In this document: piece after piece, positions 25,216 to 38,962 of the stretch
How the letters are laid out: every line of letters begins with the position of its first letter
Position numbering within the stretch: position 1 is the first letter of the stretch
NCBI RefSeq assembly: GCF_040807025.1
Contig: NC_090942.1
Coordinates: forward strand, 35,604,911-35,668,910
Direction of reading: 5' to 3'
Length of the DNA stretch: 64,000 bases
From: Struthio camelus
Lineage: Eukaryota; Chordata; Aves; Struthioniformes; Struthionidae
Translations under genes and position numbers: made by a program
Notes under the pieces: generated by a model
What the model was told of the DNA's origin: nothing
Database searches by the model: none
What the model saw: the letters and a program-made list of their open reading frames with translations, nothing else

Positions 25216-28136
25216 GAAGGAAACTCCAAAGCTGAGCATAAACTGAGGATAGTTGCTCTAAGCTGAATTAGGTATGAGTTAGATAGATAAACTATCTGGC
25301 AGAAAAGGTAGTTAGTACTTGTGCATGGCAGTGGAGGGTTTTGATAAATATTAGGAGACATTTATCTCTTGGAGTACGGAGGGTATCATCTGGGTAATGA
25401 GGAGGTGGAAAAGGAGGAGATTGTGCTGTGCTATGAAATCAGTGCCTCAGTCTGGATTTAACGTAGATGTTTGTTGCTTCTATTTCAGACTTGAAGAAGA
25501 GCCTGTGCTCCTGCAAGCTTGTTTTTGTTTTTAAATTAGACTAGTTAGTCCAGCAAAAGATATTATCTCTGCCTACAAATCTTATCCTGTTTATGGCCTT
25601 ATGCCTTTCTGGCTATTATATCGCTACCTCCTTCAATACACTTTAATTGTGTACTGAATACAGCGTACTTACTTTGACATATGATAGCACGTTCTAATTT
25701 TTCATTTTATAACATGTAAGGGAGAAGATATGATTATATGACAAAGTTAACTAAGGAAAGTAACAAAATAAAGTCATCATTTTTATGGGACACTCCAGAT
25801 TTTAGAGTGGATTTTTCTGAGAATATATGTCCCTCTGCTCTACCACAATTTTTCTGCAGTCCTATTTCAGGTGACTAGAAAGATATCAGTGTTAGTTTTT
25901 TGGCATCTAAATTGAAAATGTGATTAGTTTAGTTCTGTTTTCCATCCCAGTTTTGATATGCTTTCAATTTGGGAAACATGTTTTTGTCTCTTTTCCTTTT
26001 TCTTTTCCAGGAGATAGGTGTACGCTTTTTGGACAAACAGGAAGTGCTTTATCTTTAATACAGACATGTTATGACAAATAACACTCTGACTGATACAGAG
26101 TGGTGTTGTCCTCAAATATGCTTTCCCTTCCAGATTTTTTTTCAGAACCCAGAGTTAAAGAAATTAGGAGCTGAAGTTCTGTCAGTCCCACATGAAACCT
26201 GAACCACACTCATAAGTCTAAGCACAAAACTGATAACAAGATGTGATCAGAGTTTGCGTATGTCAGCTTCATTTGCAAAATCAAATTCTGACAGGAAATG
26301 GAAAACAAGAAAATCATCCTCAAGAGGATTCTAATAACTCTGAAATTTGAATTTTTATCTTCTTTCATTTGATCCTCTTTAAGGATTAATATAGTGCGTC
26401 AGGACAGTGCCTCCTACACAAGGAACTTAACAGACAGAAAGTAATGTTAAAAGGTTTTATATCACAGCAGAATGAAAAATGTTTGTAATAACAGGAGAAT
26501 GAAAAATGAATTTAAAGGGAACAGTTGCTTTTTTGTAATTATACTACTTAATAAAATCAATACAAGAACTGTCCTAATTTTCCCTGAGGTATGAGGTTGG
26601 CCTCTAATTAGCCAGGGAGGAAGAAACACAGAAATATTTTGTCATCTGATCTCGTTCAATGCACAATCCGGGTTTTGCTGGTTCGCCCAAAGTGCCCAGG
26701 AGAGCCACAGGGCGCTTGGCCTGGCTGCGGCTGTCTGGCCGAGCAGCTCTTTTCTGCACGGTATGTTTTCAGCACTTGGCACAGTGGTGGCTGCATTCCC
26801 CGGCAGCACAGTAACATGTACAGTTAAATAAAATATTCACACAGAAGTCATATATTTTGCTTAGAGGCCCCCTGGGATGGTTCTCTTAGCGTTCCTAATT
26901 TCCACGCTGGAAAGTCTCCTTGCAAAAGTGACAGTTTCTTTCTTTAAATGCCTTCAGTTTGGTTATCTCAGAAGTTCATCGAAGCATTTTGTGAACTGTG
27001 AAAGGGCATCTGTGAGAAATTCTGTGACTGGTACAGCTGGAGTAACGTCTGGGAATGTTTTTTAAGAGCCTATAAAACTGAAAAGACAGTTTGTTCAAAG
27101 ACGAAATACCTGGTAAATACATGCCAGAAATGTAGCTTGTTTTTCCACAGTTGGTCTCGCCAGCCACTTAGAAGCTGTACCCTGTGTTCCAGATGTCATA
27201 TGTGAGGCCATAAAACACACACAAGCATTTTAGCCTTGAAAGGGAAAATAGCAGGAGAATAGTTTTGGTAATGATCCTGACACAATTTGTAATAGGATTA
27301 GGTCTAAGCCCTGGAAGTTAGGATAACTCTTCTCATGCCATGGTTTATAAGGGCTTTACCCCTCTGCCTGTCTCCTCAGCACACATCTGAGTCACTTGCT
27401 AGTTTTGCTGCAGAATTTGAGCTCTATTTTTATGTGTATATATATTCCATACATGAGGACTTGAATGTAGGAATAATTTAGGCTCAAGTTCAAAAATTCT
27501 TTAAAGTGAGCATTAAAGTTGGTAGGACCGTTCAAGCTGCTTAAAGCGTATACTTACTCACTGGTTAATTGGGATCCTCAGAGCCCAAGTACAATGCAAT
27601 TAGTACAAACTTTGCCTTGAATTTCAAACAGAACAGGATCGAGCGCCCGCTGGCCTATAAGTAAAAAGATGAACTTTCTAAACCTGGCTATGACAGGAGC
27701 TGCCCAGACTGGTCATATGTCTAGTAAAGAGAAAGAGCACCAACAAGAGGAGAGCTCCTGGGGACCTGCTGCGCGCACCTGAAGAAGTTGAGGGAAACCT
27801 TTGTGGGGCATCTGAGAAAGAGCAGAGTAGTAGTGGTTGTGTGTGTTTATACTGCCTCTACGTAAAAGGTCAAGGGCACAATCCAAACCAATGGCACTGG
27901 CCACCAAATCCATTCTGGACATGGAATTGATGAAAAATGAGGCAATTGCTCTGAGGCAATGCATTGAGTGTTGAGGCCCCTCTTCTGCAGGAACAAGCAC
28001 ACACACACGCACGTACATACAAATATATAGCCCAAATTGAACAGATCTGTTAACCTGCTGGGCTGACCTGGCTGTGTTAGACCACGACGCATTTTCACTG
28101 AGCTGGCTCTCTCGCCAGCATATCTTGTGCAGATAC

Positions 28137-28332
28137 CTGCTCGACTGTCTAAAAAATAGCGGCTCTTCAGCGGCGCGCGGGTGCCGTGCCGCGGTGTGCA
28201 GCAAGGTGACGAGCCACCGACAACCAGCCCCAGCGCGGCCCCAGCTCCGGCGGCCAGAAGAAGGAGAGCTGCAGAGGCCACTGCGGTGCCTGTGGACAGG
28301 CGCAGCCACATGGCTTTGGTCTTCTCCAGCAT
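28137..28332 (-). other. Possible small exon encoding a membrane-anchor peptide
   Basis: A minus-strand frame from ATG at 28332 reads MLEKTKAMWLRLSTGTAVAS, then a hydrophobic stretch of about 20 residues (AALLLLAAGAGAALGLVVGG), then CCTPRHGTRAPLKSRYFLDS, and meets a donor-like GAGCAG then GTATCT. Codons are GC-rich at third positions, in a small CpG pocket. I recognise no family. It could equally be chance in GC-rich DNA. Confidence 0.15.
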
Positions 28333-29469
28333 AGTCACTGTGTTTCGAGAACAAATGTTTGTTTCGGCAAAGAAGCAGCCCTTGGACTGTAATGGCAATA
28401 CTGTCAGGCTTGAAGACCTTTTAACAAGCCCTGACCGCTAGCTTTTCTGTGTAGAAAGGTTGGTTAGAGGAGAAGTGAATATTTTTGCTGGGCTTTGGAG
28501 GGGATTTTCAGTTCTGTTTCTATTATTGCCTCAATTAAATCCGTGTAACTTTATGTTAGGTTTGAAAAGAGTGAGCTGGGGTGGATTTATGACAGCTAGT
28601 ACAACCGTTACATGAGATTGCTACTGGTAAGACTGAGATCTGCAGAGCAAAGACTTTCTCCATTTTTGTATCTTTCAAATAAGCGAGCACATTCGACAAC
28701 AGCAATGTAACCCAAACTGATCATTCACAATCTACTATCTTTCAGTTTCTGTGTTGCCGTACTCTTAGAAGCAATTCACTACTGTCATCCGCCTTCGGTG
28801 CAGCCAGCTATAAAGACAAGTGAAAAAGCCCTCACATTCCATTTAAAATACTTCTTTACTTTGCTCCTTTTTCAGTAGGTAAAGTTATTCATCCTCAAAA
28901 CATATTATGAGAACAGTCATAGGTCAGACCATCTATTTTATTCCACAAAGGGTATTTTCAGCTTCCTGGAGACAAAGATATTTGCTATGAGTCAAGGTCA
29001 ATTCCTCTCTTCAAATGTCAATACCGCATCAATCTCTTGGCTAAGAAAAATACTTATGCTCTTTTCCTTCCTGCCTGATTACTGGAAGATGGCATGAAAC
29101 CTACTGTTTTCTGCTAATTTTTTATTTTCAGGAAAGTGAAGTCACTAGTTCAAGGTCAGAATCTTGTTTGTGACTTTGCAACTTTAAGATGATCCTTGTG
29201 ATTCTGAATATTTTTAATTGACTGTGAGTGCGAAAGTGTACAGCGTCATTGGCACATTTTGCTATTGAGTGACAATCCCAGGGTCCCTAAATGCGATAAT
29301 CTATTGAGCTGAGTATTTCCCTATAGAATGAATCAATTCTACATCTTACACTTGTAGTGTCAAAGCTCATCACTGCAAACGTTCCAGGACGACACAGGAT
29401 GTTCTTCTGGAGAGTGCCGCACACGTATCCATGTGTTTGATTTGTTGTGGCTGTTCAGAAAAAGGAGGA

Positions 29470-29615
29470 ATGGTCTGGTCTGCGTGCGAGGGCCCTTGCT
29501 GGGCTGCGTGGCTGTTGCAGGGACCAAGGTTGCTGCGTCGGCCGGCGCCGCTCTGCCGCGGCTGCGCTAGGACGCCTCGCTGCGACGGCAGTCAGTGCTT
29601 CTTTGTTTTTCAAGG
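29470..29615 (+). other. GC-rich pocket ending in a splice-donor-like site
   Basis: A short CpG-rich block in AT-rich DNA is followed by CTTTGTTTTTCAAG then GTGAGC at 29615. This is a form seen in first exons of non-coding transcripts. No supporting acceptor or product is known. Confidence 0.15.
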
Positions 29616-32600
29616 TGAGCTTGTTCTTGTCAGCTTGAAAACCAGAACAGGGAAAGGTTTATGTATCTGTGGCCGAGAGTCAGATCAATCTGAATAAACT
29701 GTTCATCCATTTTTGCTTATTTCTTATGGTTACTCACTCTAAAAATCCAGTTTCAGGTGGTGATCTGGACCTCCACATTGCTCATACAAGATATCTCTTT
29801 GATTTCACCGAGCATGTAAAAGCTAATAATTGCTCATGATCGGCAGGAAAGGGTTCTGGCTTATAATGATTTATTTTACTACTTATGTTAATGTGCCGGT
29901 GGAAAAGAAGATAGTCTTGTGGGCACTAAGTAACAAGAGTTAAGTAATGACTCAGGTTTCCTTGGAGACTGTCAACATGTACGGTTTTCTCCAACCTTTT
30001 TCCACATAATTTCAAATGATTATGAATATTTATGAATTGAGCTACTTGACCGGCTGGGCCCTTGGACTCTGCGCTGGCTGATTTCAGTTCTTCACACGCT
30101 GTGTAACGTGTATCTCAGCCAGGAGCATTCCCACAGACTCTTTCCCCCCTTCCCCCTTTCTTTTAAGAGAAAATAAATAGCCAAACAAACAAACACAAAA
30201 AGCATGAAATCACTTTGGGCTTTCTGCTATTTTGCACAGACATTAGGGGATCTACTTTCTCTCTTCTTGGCAAACATAAAACGATTCTCTTTTTCTGTTC
30301 CTCTCTGGGCTGCTTCTCCCTCCTGCCTTTCTCCTGGCTTTCTTTCCTTCCCCAGGGCTTGCTGCTGCGGCGCAAGCCCCACTACCAACTCCAAAATGCA
30401 GTTGTTACCTTCATTTATGCTCCATCATCCTGGTTAATCGCTTAGCTGCTTCTCCACACACACACAGCCTGGCCTCTGGCCAAGCATCCTTTTTGTTGGT
30501 GCTCCCTCGCCTTTTTTCACCCAGACACCTTTCTCTTTTTGGCAGCGCGGCCAGCTTCGGTGGCCTGCCTGCTCCCTTCCTCCCCCAAGGCGTTTCTGCA
30601 CCCGCCAGGGATTTTCTCTCGGCTGTGCCAGTCCAGCTCCCCGCGAGGCTGCAGCCTGAGCAGGCTCATGGATATAACTCAGCTTATACGAAAAGAAAGC
30701 ACGGTCGCTGAATATTTCAAACCCAGATCAGTGCTCAGGGTAGCCGGTCAGCATAGCTGCAGGGCAGTCAGCTGCAGCAGGAAGACACAGCGAAAGCATC
30801 ATGTAATTACATTCTCAGTTACCCGTTCCAGCTTTAAGGCAAACCACAAGTTTAATAACAAATATGTCAGTTTGTTTGTCATACTTATTGCCATGATATT
30901 GCAATATTTATCCCTGTTTAAGGGCAAATCTGTATTTTTCTAAATGCCTCCCTAAAAAAAGTAACAATCCACACTTCCCCATTAAAAGATGTTTGTGGTT
31001 CTACCAACTAAACAGAGTTGATTCAGCCATAGGCAATACAAAAATAAATTCAATGAATACAATACAATTTAAATTTTTGTTTTGTTTGGTTAGTAAATAG
31101 TCTGCAGATAAGCTGGTTGGCGGCAGACATCAAATTATATGTTTCAAAAATTCCCTCCCTTTTATAATTTTATAAAATCCTATTGTAAACTGCAGGACAG
31201 TGTATTTGCAAGACTCTAGAAAATGGTGTATTTACTTACCCTTTGAAATTAGTTCTCCTTTACAGTCTCTAAGAGGATCTTCTAATGGGAATCTCTACAA
31301 AGCAAATGAAAAGTAAGGACACTTCTTTAGAGGAAAGAAGTCCTAATAAGTTTGCAAAACTTTGTGAGAGTTGGAAAAGTGAGTATGTAAGGATGCCTAT
31401 GGTGGAAGGGAGAAGACAAACCTACAATGCATTTGTCAGAAGAAAAGAGAAAAAAATGAAACCAGGAAAGATCTTGCAGAAGAACTGCTACGGTTTTATC
31501 TCTGTGTTATTAGCCCACATATATAACAGAGGAAGTACCCGTGTCTAGTCACTTCTGGTGGCCCAGCGAGGAAGAAACCTGAACTATATGGGCAACTCAA
31601 GTCAGCCAGATGACAGCAGAATTGACAGAAACAAAACCATCTGTAGAAGTACTTTAGATGTCATATGTTTAAGTTTCTTCAGTATTTATAAAAACAGAAG
31701 TTAATCAGAATAGTTACTCAAAGTAGTTTTTGATGCCTTTTGCTAGAACAAGCAATTTCCTGTAGGATTTCAGGCTACTTCGAAGTTTCTGGATTAGAAA
31801 GATAGGATCTGATTCTTTCCCATCCTTATACATAGTGGAGAAAGAAAGAAACTTCAGAAGTATAGTTCTGGTCAAGTGGTCAAGTTACCACTAAAAAATA
31901 CAAAAGAGAAGACGACTGCAGTTCTCTGCCAAACTAAAATTTGCAGGAGAGAACAATATGGATATTCTAGCAGTTAGCCACGTTCAGACATAATAACCAT
32001 CATAGGACTTCTCCACTGGGACTCAGAGATAAGCAGCATATTGATCCAAGATATGAGTTCTTTAAATGGGTTGAGAAATTTAACCACAAGATGGAAACTG
32101 GCTCTGTTAAGTGCAGGAATAGCTAAGTGATGCATTTGACCTACCGTAAGGGCTGGAAATCTGTGGCAGTAAAGATTAAAATTTGTGTTATGTTAAGTGG
32201 CTGACTCAGAGAGTTTTGAAACATGGCTCATATGCAATAACCCAGCTAATGACATGGCTTGTATTTCCTTTGATAGTTTAGAAGAGCTCACTGCAGGGTT
32301 TGAGAATGGGTCTTGGGAATGGAAAGGCTGCTGCATTTCCACCTCATAATAAATTTGGGGTTGAAGACAACTCTTCAAGATCTGAAGGAGCAAGATATGG
32401 GAAATACGGCAGGCCTGAAATGAATGCTCTCACAGAAGAATTAAAGGGCAGCTGGCTGGCTAATAGTGTGAGTATAGGCTTCAAAAAGTACAATGTGCAA
32501 CAGGAATTTGGAGAATCCTGGACGTCAGCATCGGCTCTTAACTTACAGAATTCACCCTCGTCTGGTTCACTAGGAGAGTGACTTGCTGGCTTCACTTCTC

Positions 32601-35179
32601 TCCTTGACCTTTTATTCTCCAGTCTTTCCATGTGAGTCCAAGTAGATTTGAAGAACCTTTGTAGCCTCTATTCACAGTGTATGCACACGCGCGCACACAC
32701 ACTCAGAGCCAGACTTGATCTGAGCCACCCCAAACCATGATCATTCAAGCATGAATCATTTATTTCAGGCTGTTTCCTCAAACACTTGTGGTCTTCATAA
32801 CCTGCTTAGAAGAACATACTAAAAACTGCAGCCTTCTGAAGTCTGTAAACCCTCTGACCTGGGCAATGATGTCACGAGGATGACAAATAAAGTGAACATT
32901 TCCACTTCATCCACATCCATTGCAATGAGAATTGCCCATCAGCCCAGCACAACATTGCTGAAATGATGGCTGTCATGTGAACATGGTGCATGTCTCTCAT
33001 GAGACTTTGGCACCACTTTTACCATAAAAAGTTGATTGAATTAGTGCGAATTTCTTCATCTCCTGCAGTTAAGACATTTTGGCTTGATGTCTCCCCCTGG
33101 ATCCACGCAATCAACAGCCTCGCTGCTCCTGGTGCTGCTCTTTTGCAACAAATGCCTGTGCAGAACGACAGCCCCCAAGAGCTGTTTGGCAAATTCTTTT
33201 GGCCTTGCTGTTTCCTAGTGTTGACATTCTTAGGAGCTTCTTCACATGTTTTCCGGTATTTTCCAGTAAAACATCTCTCTCATGGGTTTCATTTTCATTT
33301 GGGGTCCATAATCCTTAATGAGTAGTAGTTTCATAGTGACTTGGGCTCTAGCCCTGAGAAACACTCTATTAGTGCATGAAATTACCGAACGAGACAGGAA
33401 GGAGCAATATTGGCTGTTCATGAACTGGTATTTATTTTAACAAAAGTAGAATCATGGTTGATCACATTAGCCCTTGCCCGGTAACTTCCGAACACTTGGG
33501 AATACCCATAGCGCCTGACCTTTCTCTGCTCCATTTTATTTTGCTACAGTCTGAGCCGTTCGCAAACGATGTGTCTAGAGTCTAGAAGATTTAAAGATCT
33601 TCGAAAAGATAATTATGCAATCTACGCTTCCTTTCTAAGACCCATAATGAATTTCTATGTTATTTTTAGTATGTATTTAACATTTATTATCTATCATCTG
33701 TTCAGGTTTTACAATAGGACAACCCTTTTTTCCTATTTAATATGTATAAGCAATGACTAAAATAAAAATAACATTTATTTATAATCTAAATAACATTTTC
33801 AAGCATGATTGAAAATGGCAGCTCTTACTGAGATTACCTGGCAGTTCTCTTACTGCAATATGTTTGTTCCTTTTGCCTTTGGTAACTTCGGATAATTCTG
33901 CTGAAATTTTCCGTTACTAGTAACTGCAGCAGGGTGACATTTTTGTGTGTCTGTGTGGAAAGAAAAAAATATTTGGCCCATTTGAGAATAAAGTTAGGGA
34001 ATAAAAGACATTTCTCCCTTAGTAAAAAATTAATAATTTTTCCTGGGAATAATTTCCCTTCCCTTTTTCTATAGCAGGGCTTCAAACTTGGCCAAAGGAT
34101 GGAAGGACAAGAGGTACCCAAACTGGGTATGGAATCGGTCTTCTCTGCACTGCTAAAGATGCCCACGTGGGACTGCTTAAATGTTGGAATTGAAGGGATG
34201 GCCAGAGAAAAAGAGAACTGGGCTTGCAGAGTGGAGGCTACGAGGAGAACATACAGGCAAGGAGGAAAAATCAGAGGAAGATATTTTGAACTGCAGAGAA
34301 ACTGGAGCTGATTTGGTAAGGTAAGTAAGTGTGGAAGGGTGGAAGCTGAATAGGGAATTGGAGCTGTGCTGCCGTACAAACTGTTTTATGAGCTAAATAG
34401 CTGGGGGATCAGCGCCTCAGGGTATGAACTGCTGTGACCTAACAGATGCACGTACGCTTGAAGATGAGGTGACTGGACATGACTTTGGGGGATGGGAGCG
34501 AGGAGGAAGAGGTAAGCTTCACGGGACCCAGAAGAAAGTAAAGATGCTGTCTCTCACCTGCAGAGGACTCAAGATTCCCAGTCTGAGCATTCCTCTATTG
34601 TCAATAAACCCTCTATAAGTGACAGCTTAACCCTATTCTTGCAGTGAGTAAAGATGTTCCAAACGTGATTTTACAGACACTGTCACACAAAGCAATTTCT
34701 GTTTTTGATGGATCTCTTTTCTTTTAAAATCATCTCTCATTCATCACAGAGGGTGCGCTTGTTCTTGGGAGGAAATGAGAAGTATGTAGAAAGAACGCTT
34801 ATGACTGCAGGACTATTTCATATATTATTTACATTGATGGAAATCAGAAAGGCGGGCTTAATTGTTCAAATAGTCAAGACGTGTTCTAAGGAAATGGCTT
34901 CTATACCGCTATGAAATTTCTGTGTGATGGCAGGGAAGCTATGAGCATAAAAATTTCCAAGTGTGACCGCTGTTACCAAGTGGCTAACCTGACGCTTAAG
35001 ATCCTAAGAAGCGATGATCACCCAAAACCCATTTCTTATGTCAGTTGACGTTACACTTTGGACATATATAAATAAATGCTGAAATACAAAATAAGCAGGC
35101 GCAAGATATTTAAATCGTGCCCCAAACGCATGGCTACTTCACCGTGCTCACTCTCCATAGTTCACGTCCCCAGCTGCAT

Positions 35180-35262
35180 AGACTAGATAATAACACCTTC
35201 TCATATGCCTGGAACGTTGTGAAAATGAATAAATATTTATGCTTCATAGACGTGATATAACA
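35180..35262 (+). mobile_element. Possible MIR-like 3' fragment
   Basis: AGATAATAACACCTTCTCAT, then GTTGTGAAAATGAATAAATA, is similar to the MIR segment ATAATAGTACCTACCTCATAGGGTTGTTGTGAGGATTAAATG. Weak match. Confidence 0.3.
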
Positions 35263-36406
35263 ATGAGCACTAGAGTAAAATGAGGACATTCATCACTCAT
35301 GAGAATGGGCTTTGAATACTGAGCGACGCATAAGCACTGCGACCACATATCAAACATGACAAAAAATGAAATAATGGATAGCTACTCAGTGACTGAAGCA
35401 GAGGTCCCGGTGGAAAACTACTGTATGATTGTGTAATTAAAGCAATCTTAATTGAGGCATTTCCTCCTGATTTCAGAGTATCTAACTTTGCTCCTTAAGT
35501 ATTCCTTTCAATGGAGTGTTTTGTTGTGTTCACATCATACCGAGTCAAATCTTCAATTTCTTTCTTTCACACACAATTCCTAGTATTGGGGAAGTTTGAA
35601 GATTTATGCTAATTGATGCAGATTTTCAGAGAATGAAGAACTGATATGCTGCACTTACAGCTTGATCTGTATTCAATTACCAGAAGAGAGAAGGGCCCCA
35701 GTTTTGAAGATTTTTACAGAAGCTCAGTAATTCTCCTACAGATAATTACAAGAAAAGGGCAAGGGATTTTTAAACTCTGGCAGGATTCTTCCATTGTGCA
35801 TATACAAGACTGAACACAATGAGTCTGCTCTCCACATATGCCTGCACAATTCTGTAAAAATTGACAGAATACAGGTTCCTTGCAACATTTCATCTCATAT
35901 TTTCTTTCATGTCCAGTTCTTGTTGCTTTGGCAACTGATTAAAAAAAAAAAAAACAACTTAATTGTACGCAATTTCCCATTTTTTTCTTCCATAAAAGTG
36001 CTCATAAATAAATTAAACAAGCATGAAATTAAATCTACAATTTAGTATCAGCTTTAAAGAAAATCCTTCAAATACTTCCTCCCCACCCCAAAACACACAG
36101 TGTGGTTTAGGATTATCTATTTATTTATTTCAGATAAAACAAACGTACAATGTTTCATTGAAACTGCTGCACTCCCTGCCAACAACTGGAGCTGGACTGT
36201 TGGCTTCTGACAGTACAGTAGATATTTACATATGTACAAGGATGTACCGTAGGATGCCTGAAGTTGATGGCCTAACACATATGTTAGATCATAAAGGTTG
36301 TTAAGTCATTGCATTCAGGAAATCGCAACATCCATGGTAAATTTTACATGAGAAGCTTACACGAACCCAAACAATGTCTTCTTTATGGACCCAAGTGACT
36401 CCTGTG

Positions 36407-36412
36407 TTTATT
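36407..36412 (-). terminator. SLC38A2: Candidate SLC38A2 poly(A) signal AATAAA
   Basis: The sense strand reads GCAATAAACAC here. It is the first canonical hexamer after the SLC38A2 stop codon in my visual scan. Cleavage would be expected 10-30 nt further, at about 36380-36397. No transcript data are available. Confidence 0.5.
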
Positions 36413-38939
36413 GCAACATATACATTTGTAATAAATACAACCTTAGTGTTTTCTTACACACCTTAGGTGTAAACACATTATTTCTACTTTGTAAGCACTA
36501 CATTTTGCTGTAAAAGAACCTTTCCTTTGACATTTCTTATACAGATGTACAACATGAACAACTCATTGAAATGATGCAAGAATCAATAAGGAGAGGAATA
36601 TATACATAGATCCCAAATCCCAAACCTACATTATATACACTATACTTACAGTATATACACACATACAATTTATGTACACAGACTATCATAAATATTGAAA
36701 AATAGGTTTAGTTTTAATGGATTAATGTTTTATAAATAACATGTTACATTTATGACTGAAATAGCATGGAAGACGGTAATGCCTAACTGAGGTGACAAAA
36801 CAGTGGTTTAATACTGAAGCTGCTCTTTCAGGTGGTTTGTTATTTAGGTAATTTTAAGCAGATAGGTCTGAAAAATTCTTACATTGGAAATCAGCCCAGC
36901 CAAGTGGAACTCAACTGGCAGCTGGAGAGTCAGTCATCAAATAATGAGATACATCACCCACAAATTGCTACATTAAGAGAATTAGGTGACATACGGTGTA
37001 ACACAACGAGGTGTCATCACGAAATCTTCCTCCTCTCTGGCTGCTGAGAGGGATTGTGTAGTGACTTCTCAACTAGACTTCTTCCTCTTCTATGGTTACT
37101 GAGAGAAAGGAGGTTATTTCTCACTTCCTTTTTTTTATGCTGGCAAGGGAAGCGCTTCATCCCTTATGTGCTACAAATTGCTCAAAGGTAGAGAACATTT
37201 CAACCCTCTTCCACCTTTATACGTACGTGGAGAGGAAGAAGAAAAGCTGCCAAAGTGCAGAGGCCTGTGCTCAGCACTCCTGTACATAGATCAGGTAACG
37301 TGGGTGTAAAGTACCTGAGGCAGAGAAGTACCTAAGGAGCTTTAGTCAGTGCTGACTCTAGCGTTGTTAATTGCCAGTTGAGTACCACCAGGCTAAAAAT
37401 ACAAACAAGACAAGAGGAATCTAACTCCTCATTATAGTTGTATATTACAGAAGTAGTGACCAGTAGTAATAGTCATGCAGAAGTACTGATACAAAATATC
37501 TGCAATTTTTTCACAGATCTTAAATGGCTGGGCAGAGACTGACATTGCCTGCCACACAGTGACTGTAATTTAGATTTGTTCCCGATTGATTCTACAAGAA
37601 CAAGAAATCTTAGGCGCCGTATAATCAATGGATTTCATGCACTTACTTGTTCCCTGTGACACAGCTACTAAGCAGAACTTTGTAAATCATATTTTTAAAA
37701 CAGTATGCTAGATGAAGACAGCTGACCACATTGCCATGACTATTTCATTAATAAACTCTATCTAGGCTCTTGTACCCAATATTGTAGTGTTCGAGAACCT
37801 CTTATAAGCCAAGTACACTGTTATGCAAGTGTTATTTCTCTTCAACCTGGGATAAGAATGAAAGAGTAAACATGCACTAGAAACGAAACAGCTAATCACA
37901 ACCATACAGCACGTGTTTCATTAGCTTGCTAGCTAGGGCTCATACAAAACCTACCTACTTCTGAAGCAAACAAGTATGAGATGACTATCCAGTCTATGAG
38001 GTTATCTTTACTACTACTATACAGTATAAATTGCAAAAGGAATCCCAGTTGCATATGTGAAGAGAGTTTGTACCAAGCATGAAATACTGGTGCAGTTATT
38101 TTGTGGATCTGACTTACAAACAAAATAGTCAAGTAATTCAAAATCCAATAATGGATGAGTAATTTGAGAAATACTGTACAGTTTTTGAATATTATACAAC
38201 TAGTAAACCACATTAGTGGTTTAACAAATTTTTGTTTTCCTACGGTGTGTTCCAAGAAAGACTGGGCAGAAAGAAAACCAAACACAGCTACAACTGACAA
38301 TGGACCTTATTATCATTAATAAACAGAACTCCAAGAAGGAGTTTTATATTAATGGCATGATATGCTCTCCAGTGCCATTCAGTTTATATCTGCAACTGAA
38401 AGAAAGTCATAAAAAGCAAAATAACCCCAAACCCTGTTTCACCCAATTGCACTATTGAGTACCTCAAGAAGGGAAATTTCAACACCATCTTTATGAGTTC
38501 TATATTAAGTACATTTTTCTCAAATCTACCCCTTCTGAGGGGCTGATTTTTTTTTAAAGCTTGAAAATTTGAGTTTCTATATCATTTTTGGAAACTAAGA
38601 TAATTGCAGTTACTTAGGTACACTGAGAAAGGACATCGAGAATTATTTTCACTATTCTTCAAGTTAAGTGAGTTCCATTGAAAGTATTCATAATTAAGAG
38701 GATTTTGACTTAAATTGGTTCTTTTTCTGTTTTGGTCAGTAGAAATATTTTTAATATAAGACTCCTTCTAATTCTGCCTCCTCAGAAAGGCAAACTACAT
38801 TTAATTTAGGACACTGACTGATTAAATATTTTTACGAGCTCTTTATGTTATTCTTTTGTTCTTTTTAGAAAAGTGTTTCTTAAAGTCAAAATAGTGCTTT
38901 TGAGGTCCATAAGAATTTTTGGTACAAAAAAATAATAGT

Positions 38940-38962
38940 TTCTCTCTCTCTCTCTCTCTCTC
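38940..38962. repeat. (TC)n microsatellite in the SLC38A2 3'UTR
   Basis: About 11 TC units. On the transcript strand this is (GA)n. Confidence 0.9.

Larger units (their letters stand above)
13200..36389. other. Intergenic region between SLC38A1 and SLC38A2
   Basis: About 23 kb without any coding exon I can recognise on either strand. Open frames are short and lack codon structure or known motifs. Contents: a T/CT-rich tract at the left edge (about 13160-13240), MIR-like relics (13918-14080, 19135-19270, 35180-35262), GC-rich pockets at about 21780-21900, 22530-22950, 23150-23270, 28165-28340, 29470-29615 and 30540-30680, and otherwise AT-rich sequence. Non-coding RNAs cannot be excluded. Confidence 0.6.

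Noticed and set aside
13320-36000. Many open frames of 60-110 codons between the two genes
   Set aside because: They occur on both strands at the random rate for AT-rich DNA, without family motifs or consistent splice signals.
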